This document shows, in pieces, positions 1 to 5,142 of a stretch of DNA of 6,017 bases (within the stretch, counting starts at the first letter, position 1; every line of letters begins with the position of its first letter). The notes under the pieces were generated by a model, which searched no databases, was not told the DNA's origin, and saw only the letters and a program-made list of their open reading frames with translations. A program made the position numbers and the translations under genes. Source of the stretch: Steroidobacteraceae bacterium (GTDB lineage: Bacteria; Pseudomonadota; Gammaproteobacteria; Steroidobacterales; Steroidobacteraceae); the NCBI GenBank assembly GCA_025927665.1, contig JAICKZ010000205.1:1-6017 (forward strand). Direction: 5' to 3'.

Positions 1-244
1 CAATACTGAAGTGCGTCGTCAATGGACCGAAATATTCACGCGCGAATTTTTACAGTTACAACATCAGGCAATGCAACAACAGCCCACCGTGCTTAATTAC
101 TACGGCGCCACCAATCCTGCTGAATTCTTCGCGGTTGTTACCGAGGCCTTCTTCGAGCAGGCACCGCAATTGGCGATGACTCATCCTGCAATGTACAAAC
201 TACTTTGCCAGTTCTACAAAATAAATCCATTGACCTGGCATTGA
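1..244 (+). CDS. mtfA: MtfA-like M90 zinc-dependent peptidase, C-terminal fragment
   Basis: The reading frame is already open at base 2 and runs to a TGA at 242-244, so this is the 3' end of a gene that starts outside the window. The stretch reading YYGATNPAEFFAVVTEAFFE (about bases 98-157), followed by a hydrophobic segment and a PLTWH end, is the conserved C-terminal signature of the M90 (MtfA/YeeI) family. In E. coli, MtfA is a cytosolic zinc aminopeptidase that binds the glucose repressor Mlc. One of the Glu residues in this signature is expected to be the third zinc ligand; the HExxH motif must lie upstream and cannot be checked here. The internal GTG at 11 is not a credible start because the frame continues past it to the edge. 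The gene converges on the HD-GYP gene with only 13 bases between stop codons and no hairpin, so transcription may run into its neighbour. Family assignment is firm; an Mlc-related role here is only inferred. Confidence 0.85.
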   Translation, partial: NTEVRRQWTEIFTREFLQLQHQAMQQQPTVLNYYGATNPAEFFAVVTEAFFEQAPQLAMTHPAMYKLLCQFYKINPLTWH

Positions 245-257
245 AAGATTTAACAAC

Positions 258-2633
258 CTATTTCGGCCATTCGGTTTTGAAGTCTTTAAACACTTGTAGG
301 CACGCATCGACGACATTAGCGTCATACAACTTGCCACTTCCGGATTTGATTTCTTCAAGTGCGACGTCCATGGTGCGGGCAGGCCGGTACGCGCGTGCGC
401 TGCACATGGCTTCGACCACATCCGCCACAGCAAGAATGCGTGAGTCGAGTTGAATTTCATCGCCCCGCAAACGTTTTGGATAACCGCTGCCGTCGAGACG
501 TTCATGATGTTGAGCAATCGTAGTGAGAACTTCGCTGCTTAGTTCCAGACCGTCAAGCATTTGTACGCCACGATCAACGTGGGTGCGCATCAAAGCTTGT
601 TCACCGGGTTCCAATACAGCAGGACGTAACAGCAGTGTTTGTGGAATCAACAGATGACCAATGTCATGCAACTGTGCGGCAGTGATGAGATTATCACGCC
701 GTTCGTTGCTCAAACCCATTTCTGTGGCAATAGCGGCAGCAAGTGCAGCTACCCGCGCGCCACCAATGTTCGCGAAAGGATCATGTTGTGCAAGTAAACG
801 TTGCAGTAATCCGAATAAGCTGGAAGCTGCGGTTTGAGCTTGTTGTTGTAAACCTTGAGTTTGGATTTGTCGACGTTTGAGCGTCAGCAGAGTTACTAAG
901 ATATCAGCACAGCTTTGCAGTTGTTGTTGATCTATGCCGGAATAATCACTATCACGATTTCCAATCAGCAAGAACCATTGTTCTTCACCGTGCGAAGCTG
1001 GACATAACAAATAACGCGACAAAGAAATAACTGGATTACTTTCAAGCGTGGCGCCGTTTGTTTCATTACGTGTAATGGCATCACGCTGCGTCAATACATC
1101 ACGAAACTCAACGGGTAGTGCAATGGCTTCATGGGTGATAATGGCAGTACGTTTACCGGCTTGCACGTAAGTGAATGCCATCACTTTGAAATTTTGTGAA
1201 GCGATATCGACGGCAGCAAACATGGCCAACGGACTTGAAAATGTGGCTGCAAGTTGTGCAATGGCATATTGCAGCAGCGTAACTTCATCGGCATCGGTTG
1301 CATAACGCAGAATCTCAAGTACCGTTTTCAACCGCAACGACCCTTCTGATGACGCCACCTCGTTGATTTTCGTTTCATCATTATGCGGCTGAATCAAAAT
1401 CACACGGGTATGTGCATTGATTGCGCTCTGATCCATAATCATATTAACGCCAAACTGTGTGCCATCTTTGTGACGCAAGCTTGCACGTTGTGCAAGCTTG
1501 TTTTGAGTGCCTTGATCAACTGCTGAGGCATCAGCCAGCATTGCAGTGATATGAGTGCCAATCAGTTCATCACGACGATAGCCGGAAAGATGACAATAGT
1601 GCTCATTCACATCCAATAGCTTGCCATCGTGATCGATCACCCAATATGCTAATGGCATTGCCAGTAATAAAGACTTGACCCGTTGCGCCTCATCGACAAT
1701 TGCGCGTTCTCCCCGTACGCGATAAGTTACATCGTGAGCGGCGACTAACTCTGTCACTTGACCATTGAAATCTACGTCACGCGAATTTAATACCAGCGAG
1801 AGTGCGCGCCCGTCGCGATGTTGAAAGCTCAAAATCGTGGTTGTCGTGGGATTGACGGCATGACTACGCAGTAATGCTTCATGATTCAAATTAAGGAATT
1901 CTTCGCGAGTGTAACCAAATAAACGCAACGCAGAATCGTTCACAGCCAACATGCGACTATTGGTTTTATTCACCAACCACATGGCGACGGGATTTTGATC
2001 AAACAAATCGCCCGTTTGATGCGTCTCAGCTTGAGTTTTTAGTTGTTGTGCTTCACCTTTTGCACTTTGCAGTTGTGCTTGCAACGCCTGAACACGCGTT
2101 TGAGCGTGTTGTAGCTCACTCTGCAATTTATTACTTTGCTCGCGCAACTGGCGCACTTCAATGGAAATTACCTGTGCGCCGGCGGGCTTATTACTGGTTG
2201 CTGTCAGTGCATCATTATCAATGCCAAGTGCGGCTTCAACCGCTTTAAGTATTATCTCGGGCTTTAATCCATTACTGACAAAGTGAGTGGCGCCAACTTC
2301 TTGTGCGAAACGTTCTGATTTTTGATCGTTGCTGCGCGGTGAATACAACACCACTGGAATTTGTTTCAATTGCTCATCTTGCTGACAGCGTTTGAAGAAC
2401 GAAAAGCCATCCAACATGGGCAAACTGATGCTAGCAATAATCAAGTTCGGTGGATTGCTGCGCGCCAGTTCCAGCGCCTGCAAACCATCGTGGGAACGAA
2501 CAATGGCAAAGCCACGTCCATCTAACGCTTGCGCCAGCAGGTTTTGCTCCAAATCTCGTTCAGTTGCAATCAATACGGTACTCATGGTTTTACCCGTTGC
2601 CCGTTGATCTCCCGACATCGAACCAATGCCCAT
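258..2633 (-). CDS. Pseudo-receiver / PAS-PAS / GAF-like / HD-GYP domain protein (putative c-di-GMP phosphodiesterase)
   Basis: This soluble protein is about 791 aa and has no signal peptide or membrane segment. Domains in order: receiver-like 19-136; Gln-rich coiled coil 160-205; PAS 208-306 (ending in AAHDVTYR); PAS 317-421 (VIDHDGKLLDVN, GYRRDELIG); GAF-like 434-586; HD-GYP 598-786. HD-GYP motifs are HDIGH (HD 656-657), His685, HH 709-710 and DGSGYP (GYP 717-719), then ILAVADVVEA with Asp738. HD-GYP proteins hydrolyse cyclic di-GMP, and PAS and GAF domains sense ligands or redox state. The receiver has Ser68 where the phosphorylated Asp belongs, Thr24/Glu25 for the acidic pair and Asn121 for the Lys, so phosphorylation is unlikely. 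In the HD-GYP domain, the His expected three residues before the Arg of the RV motif is Gly624, the usual HDIGK Lys is His660, and the second Asp of DvxDA is Glu741; activity is therefore probable but unproven. The start chosen is the ATG at 2633, with AGTGAGG six bases upstream. ATG 2585 lies right at the receiver and is the main alternative; an in-frame stop sits just upstream of GTG 2645. Confidence 0.9.
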   Translation of the reverse strand: MGIGSMSGDQRATGKTMSTVLIATERDLEQNLLAQALDGRGFAIVRSHDGLQALELARSNPPNLIIASISLPMLDGFSFFKRCQQDEQLKQIPVVLYSPRSNDQKSERFAQEVGATHFVSNGLKPEIILKAVEAALGIDNDALTATSNKPAGAQVISIEVRQLREQSNKLQSELQHAQTRVQALQAQLQSAKGEAQQLKTQAETHQTGDLFDQNPVAMWLVNKTNSRMLAVNDSALRLFGYTREEFLNLNHEALLRSHAVNPTTTTILSFQHRDGRALSLVLNSRDVDFNGQVTELVAAHDVTYRVRGERAIVDEAQRVKSLLLAMPLAYWVIDHDGKLLDVNEHYCHLSGYRRDELIGTHITAMLADASAVDQGTQNKLAQRASLRHKDGTQFGVNMIMDQSAINAHTRVILIQPHNDETKINEVASSEGSLRLKTVLEILRYATDADEVTLLQYAIAQLAATFSSPLAMFAAVDIASQNFKVMAFTYVQAGKRTAIITHEAIALPVEFRDVLTQRDAITRNETNGATLESNPVISLSRYLLCPASHGEEQWFLLIGNRDSDYSGIDQQQLQSCADILVTLLTLKRRQIQTQGLQQQAQTAASSLFGLLQRLLAQHDPFANIGGARVAALAAAIATEMGLSNERRDNLITAAQLHDIGHLLIPQTLLLRPAVLEPGEQALMRTHVDRGVQMLDGLELSSEVLTTIAQHHERLDGSGYPKRLRGDEIQLDSRILAVADVVEAMCSARAYRPARTMDVALEEIKSGSGKLYDANVVDACLQVFKDFKTEWPK
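1476..1500. repeat. Perfect 11-bp inverted repeat inside the HD-GYP gene
   Basis: CAAGCTTGCAC (1476-1486) and its exact reverse complement (1490-1500) enclose a three-base GTT loop. On the + strand, antisense to the HD-GYP gene, the hairpin is followed by TTTT at 1501-1504, which resembles a short intrinsic terminator. It lies in the sequence encoding the end of the second PAS domain (around residues 378-387), so coding constraint or chance could also explain it. Whether it ends antisense transcription is not known. Confidence 0.5.
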
Positions 2634-2822
2634 ATAAGGCCTCACTTAGCAGTTTCGTCATAGATACTACGTTCAGTACCGCCACCCCAACCATCCACTA
2701 AGGCTTAAGGTCATTTCTGCGGGGCAGTTCACGTAACCGTGCATGGAATTTGGACATTTGTCGCAGTGTTAAATGACTGTACGGGTACCATTATTCGACA
2801 TTGTCGGCAGTGCGGAATCGTA
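2634..2822. promoter_or_regulatory. Divergent intergenic region between the HD-GYP and receiver-TonB genes
   Basis: These 189 bases separate two divergently transcribed genes and must hold promoters for both unless transcription comes from elsewhere. I see no convincing sigma-70 -35/-10 pair in either direction; the nearest candidates have poor spacing or only partial matches. The HD-GYP ribosome binding site (AGTGAGG, reading 2646 down to 2640) lies at the left end. Near the right end are two copies of a 16-base direct repeat, listed separately. No riboswitch or RNA gene is recognisable. An open frame reaches back to GTG 2739, but that extension looks like leader sequence and not protein. 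Confidence 0.5.
2753..2812. repeat. Imperfect 16-base direct repeat upstream of the receiver-TonB gene
   Basis: GACATTTGTCGCAGTG (2753-2768) recurs as GACATTGTCGGCAGTG (2797-2812). The copies differ only by the deletion of one T and the insertion of one G. Each begins with a small inverted repeat: GACA-TT-TGTC in the first, CGACA-T-TGTCG (2796-2806) in the second. The copies start 44 bases apart, about four helical turns, so they would face the same side of the helix, and the second ends 10 bases before the chosen start codon. This suggests paired binding sites for a regulator or a repressor site near the ribosome binding site; no known factor is recognised. Confidence 0.5.
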
Positions 2823-4520
2823 ATGATGGCCACTTTCAGCCCCTTTAAAAATGATCAGCCTATGAACAACGAACTCAGCCGAGACGCAACGAATTTTCGT
2901 AACAAGCAAGGCGGACAAGCCGTCACGTCGATTTTGATACTCAGCAGTAATGCAGCTCTACTGGAAACGGTGGGACGATCAGTGCCTAACGGCGCACAGT
3001 TAGTTGAGGCAGGCAATGTAGATGCAGCGATGCAACAGCTGTATGCAGTACGGCCCAGCGTTGTATTAATTGACACCACGGCTTGCAAAGATATCTCGGG
3101 CACCATTGCGCAGATGATGCAAGAGCTACCCAGCCTCGCAGTGTTGGTTGCTTGTAAGAGCGATGAAAATTCAGCGATGATGAAATTGGTTGCCACTGGT
3201 CAAGTGTTCCGTTTTTTGATTACGCCGCTGTCGCAAGCGCAAACCAAAATGACCATTGATGCTGCCATTAGCCAGCACCATGATTTGGATCAGCAAGCAG
3301 ATCGTCGTGAAGCCAATGCATCCGATGGGGACGAAGGGCGTAAAAATTATTTGCCAGCTTACATCGGTTTGGGTGCTGCTTTGGTTGTGATTGTGGGCGG
3401 TATTTTTTATGGCATTTCGCACATGGGTGGCGATTCTCATCAACAGCCCACAGTGGCTACCAGCCCTGACGGCCCCGCAGGGAAGGAGCTCGCGCTAGCG
3501 GACAAAGCGCTGGCCGCCGGTAAATTACTTGAACCACCTGGTGATAGTGCCTTGGATTTGTATCGAAGTGCGTTGACCATCGATCCGAAGAGTGCGCGTG
3601 CCAAAGCGGGTATCGATAATGTCGCCAACAAACTTTTGGAAAAAGCAGAAGCGGCATTGACGGCTGAACAACTGGAAACCGCGATAACTATTTTGGAACA
3701 AGCACGTGATGTATCGCCGGACAACTCACGATTGAAATTTTTAGATGGACAGGTGACGCGTGAACGTGAGCGCCTGAAGCTGACACAAGCACAAGATACG
3801 GGCAAGAAGGTGCGTACTTTACTCGCGCAGGCACAAGAAAATATTGAAGCTGGACGATTGATTTCACCAGCGGGTAATAATGCACGCGAAGCCATTGCGG
3901 AAGCACGTCGTACCGATCCTACCGATCCCGCAATTGCAACGGCACAACGTACTTTGAACGCCCGCACGATTGAAGCTGCGCGTCGTGCGGCTGAACAGAA
4001 TCAAAATGAACAGGCACAAAATCTCGTGACCGTTGCCCGTCAGATGGGTGCGGCAGGTTCAGACCTCACTGCAGTGGAACGTTTGTTGAGCAATGAAACA
4101 GCGGCAGCGCGACCGGCCCCTGCGCCCGTGGCTGCACCACAACCTTCACAAGCACAACAAGCTGCAGCCTTGGCCGCGCAACAGCAAGCTGCGGCTGAAG
4201 CCGCACGTAAAAAAGCCGAGGCTGAAGCCGCAGCGGCTGCCGCAGCACAGGTAGCACCACCTAAGCGTATCAAAACCGTGCCGCCAGTACCGCCAAAGTC
4301 GGCAGCGGATCGTGGCATCAATGGTTGGGTAGTGGTTTCATTCACCATCATGCAGAACGGTCTGATAGGTGATGCCAAAGTTGTAGAGTCACAACCCAAG
4401 GGCATATTTGATGAAGCTGCCATCCAAGCAGTTTCACAGTGGCGTTATGAGCCACCCCTACGTGCCGATGGCAAGCCTGCAACTTTCGAAACCAAGATCA
4501 AGTTGAAATTCGACAACTAA
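2823..4520 (+). CDS. Receiver-like / transmembrane / helical-repeat / TonB C-terminal domain protein
   Basis: This is a single-pass inner-membrane protein of about 565 aa from the chosen start. Residues 35-153 form a receiver-like domain (TSILILSSN, SVVLIDTT, then RFLITPL). Asp84 stands at the usual phosphorylation site, but the acidic pair is Ser-Ser and the conserved Lys is Thr134, so normal phosphorylation is doubtful. One membrane helix follows (177-199, after NYLPAY), which puts the receiver in the cytoplasm and the rest in the periplasm. Residues 229-317 and 339-422 are two copies of a TPR-like helical repeat, 426-479 an Ala/Gln/Pro linker, and 481-564 a TonB C-terminal domain (GINGWVVVSFTI, DAKVVESQPKGIFDEAAIQA, WRYEPP). 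TonB proteins usually pass ExbB/ExbD energy to outer-membrane receptors, but the Ser-x3-His pattern of the E. coli TonB membrane helix is absent, and no exbB, exbD or receptor gene is in view. The start is uncertain: ATG 2823 has a weak GGA six bases upstream; ATG 2826 and 2862 are alternatives. Confidence 0.88.
   Translation: MMATFSPFKNDQPMNNELSRDATNFRNKQGGQAVTSILILSSNAALLETVGRSVPNGAQLVEAGNVDAAMQQLYAVRPSVVLIDTTACKDISGTIAQMMQELPSLAVLVACKSDENSAMMKLVATGQVFRFLITPLSQAQTKMTIDAAISQHHDLDQQADRREANASDGDEGRKNYLPAYIGLGAALVVIVGGIFYGISHMGGDSHQQPTVATSPDGPAGKELALADKALAAGKLLEPPGDSALDLYRSALTIDPKSARAKAGIDNVANKLLEKAEAALTAEQLETAITILEQARDVSPDNSRLKFLDGQVTRERERLKLTQAQDTGKKVRTLLAQAQENIEAGRLISPAGNNAREAIAEARRTDPTDPAIATAQRTLNARTIEAARRAAEQNQNEQAQNLVTVARQMGAAGSDLTAVERLLSNETAAARPAPAPVAAPQPSQAQQAAALAAQQQAAAEAARKKAEAEAAAAAAAQVAPPKRIKTVPPVPPKSAADRGINGWVVVSFTIMQNGLIGDAKVVESQPKGIFDEAAIQAVSQWRYEPPLRADGKPATFETKIKLKFDN
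3507..4088 (+). repeat. Tandem duplication of a TPR-like unit within the TonB-family protein
   Basis: This repeat is visible in the protein, not as a DNA duplication. Unit 1 (3507-3773) begins ALAAGKLLEPPGDSALDLY and continues SALTIDPKSARAKAG; unit 2 (3837-4088) begins NIEAGRLISPAGNNAREAI and continues EARRTDPTDPAIATA. Each unit then has a second helical pair beginning with an Ala-rich stretch (KAEAALTAEQLETAI and ARRAAEQNQNEQAQN). The AG[KR]L..P.G..A....A...DP pattern recurs, from my knowledge of such proteins, in periplasmic parts of gammaproteobacterial kinases and envelope proteins, where it probably serves protein or peptidoglycan contacts; function here is inferred. Confidence 0.7.
4098..4259 (+). 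other. Ala/Gln/Pro-rich low-complexity linker in the TonB-family protein
   Basis: About 54 residues composed almost entirely of Ala, Gln, Pro, Glu and Lys, with an AARKKAEAEAAAAAAAQ core, join the helical repeats to the TonB tip. Its position matches the Pro-rich, Ala/Lys-rich spacer by which TonB and TolA proteins span the periplasm. It is shorter than the E. coli TonB spacer and richer in Ala than in Pro, so it is probably partly helical, like the stalk of TolA. Confidence 0.7.
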
Positions 4521-4546
4521 AGTTAGCGAACATCATTTCACTGTCA

Positions 4547-4572
4547 CGGCCTCGTTAACATAGACGAGGTCG
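4547..4572. terminator. Stem-loop between convergent genes, possible weak terminator
   Basis: CGGCCTCGT (4547-4555) pairs with ACGAGGTCG (4564-4572) over nine base pairs, including one G-U pair, around an eight-base loop. It begins 26 bases after the stop of the receiver-TonB gene and lies 54 bases beyond the marR stop on the other strand. No T-run follows on either strand, so it is not a classical intrinsic terminator; it may act with Rho or protect 3' ends. It is the only strong hairpin I see in the 105-base convergent gap. Confidence 0.4.
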
Positions 4573-4625
4573 ATGCATGATGGCGTAGCAATTTTAATCG
4601 TAAATATTTTGTGGTCGATCAAACA

Positions 4626-5069
4626 TCACGGCTTTTGTTGCTGTGACGGAAGTGCCTTCATCATCGCTAACCAAGTGCGTTCTGCCTTGGTTCCGATCTC
4701 ATCAAACACCTCGCTCAAATGTTTCATCTGCGTATGTGTCAATTGGGTTTCCAGTTTCTCTCCCTTGTCGGTTAACACTAGCTTTTTCACCCGCTTGTCG
4801 TGTGAAGAAATTTCAGTGGCGACCAATTTCAACGTAATCAATCGTCGCAAGGGTGCATTCAGTGCCTGCTTTGTAACGCCTAGAATCGACAATAATTCAT
4901 TCACCGCTAATCTCGGGTTACGACCGACAAAGTACAGAATGCGGTGATGCACCCGACCGAGGCCACGTTGTTCCAGAATGGCATCGGGCTTCGCAGTGAA
5001 GGCGCGATAGGCAAAGTAGAAGTGTTCGATGGCATCGCGCAATTGCGCTTCACGTTTTTGGTCAACCAT
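4626..5069 (-). CDS. MarR-family transcriptional regulator
   Basis: This 147-aa protein has the usual MarR-family length and layout. An N-terminal dimerisation helix (about 8-32) is followed by a winged helix-turn-helix: LAVNELLSILGVTKQALNAP (54-73) holds the turn and recognition helix, and residues 84-100 (ISSHDKRVKKLVLT) form the beta wing with a DKR variant of the common DxR motif. LTDKGEKL and C-terminal helices (104-140) complete the dimer interface. MarR dimers bind palindromic operators and release them when a ligand binds or a Cys oxidises. There is no Cys in this protein, so a small-molecule ligand is more likely than thiol oxidation. The start is ATG 5069: an in-frame TAA lies 15 bases upstream and there is no other early Met. 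It is divergent from the aminotransferase gene, with two palindromes at the junction, so it probably represses both that gene and itself. Ligand and exact subfamily are unknown. Confidence 0.9.
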   Translation of the reverse strand: MVDQKREAQLRDAIEHFYFAYRAFTAKPDAILEQRGLGRVHHRILYFVGRNPRLAVNELLSILGVTKQALNAPLRRLITLKLVATEISSHDKRVKKLVLTDKGEKLETQLTHTQMKHLSEVFDEIGTKAERTWLAMMKALPSQQQKP

Positions 5070-5075
5070 ATTGAC
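5061..5075. promoter_or_regulatory. Putative second MarR operator, over the marR start codon and the -35 box
   Basis: GTCAACCATATTGAC has perfect five-base outer arms (GTCAA/TTGAC) and matches the palindrome at 5109-5123 at 12 of 15 positions; only the three central-left bases differ. It covers the marR start codon (5067-5069) and most of the TTGACA box read toward the aminotransferase. A bound dimer here could block that promoter and marR transcription or translation start. It is inferred from sequence similarity alone. Confidence 0.5.
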
Positions 5076-5100
5076 ACTTTAGCCAAGTCACACTTAGGAT
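5071..5100 (+). promoter_or_regulatory. Sigma-70-type promoter for the aminotransferase gene
   Basis: A perfect -35 box TTGACA (5071-5076) is followed after 18 bases by TAGGAT (5095-5100), which matches four of six -10 consensus positions. Transcription would begin near 5107 and leave a leader of about 36 bases before ATG 5143. Both putative operators touch this promoter: one covers the -35 box, the other begins at about the start site. That arrangement suits repression by the divergent MarR protein. Confidence 0.5.
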
Positions 5101-5108
5101 GTCTATAG

Positions 5109-5123
5109 GTCAATATTATTGAC
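5109..5123. promoter_or_regulatory. Perfect 15-base palindrome, putative MarR operator
   Basis: GTCAATA-T-TATTGAC is a perfect inverted repeat with seven-base arms and one central base. It sits in the 73-base spacer between marR and the aminotransferase gene, just downstream of the predicted transcription start. Size, symmetry and position fit a MarR-dimer site; the related site at 5061-5075 is centred 48 bases away. Binding by this particular regulator is inferred from the divergent arrangement. Confidence 0.65.
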
Positions 5124-5142
5124 GTTTTTGTGACTGACCATC

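Noticed and set aside
200..517. A 105-codon minus-strand frame spanning the end of the mtfA-like gene and the HD-GYP gene
   Set aside because: It overlaps the HD-GYP gene in another frame, which has clear domain evidence, and its product matches nothing recognisable.
2646..2700. A possible promoter for the HD-GYP gene on the minus strand (TTGGGG and TAGTAT)
   Set aside because: The spacing is 15 bases and both boxes match the consensus only partly, so I would not annotate it.
2739..2822. In-frame upstream extension of the receiver-TonB gene from GTG 2739, with a Cys/His cluster (DCTG..RHCRQCG)
   Set aside because: There is no ribosome binding site at the GTG, the extension overlaps the direct repeats, and the receiver fold begins well after ATG 2823. 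The Cys/His spacing matches no zinc motif I can name.
3440..3967. A long open frame on the minus strand (175 codons) inside the TonB-family gene
   Set aside because: It is the antisense shadow of the Ala-rich helical repeat region; its composition is Ser/Ala/Cys-rich with no recognisable domain.
4098..4259. The Ala/Gln-rich stretch as a possible DNA tandem repeat or recombination site
   Set aside because: The codons vary and no exact DNA repeat unit is present; it is explained as a periplasmic protein linker.
4573..4947. A 124-codon plus-strand frame across the marR region
   Set aside because: It is antisense to the well-supported MarR gene and has no ribosome binding site or domain signature.
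5052..5130. The 9-mer ACGTTTTTG at 5052-5060 and again at 5122-5130, next to the two palindromes
   Set aside because: It is T-rich and short, lies inside marR coding sequence in one copy, and sits on opposite sides of the two palindromes, so it is more likely chance than an extension of the operator.
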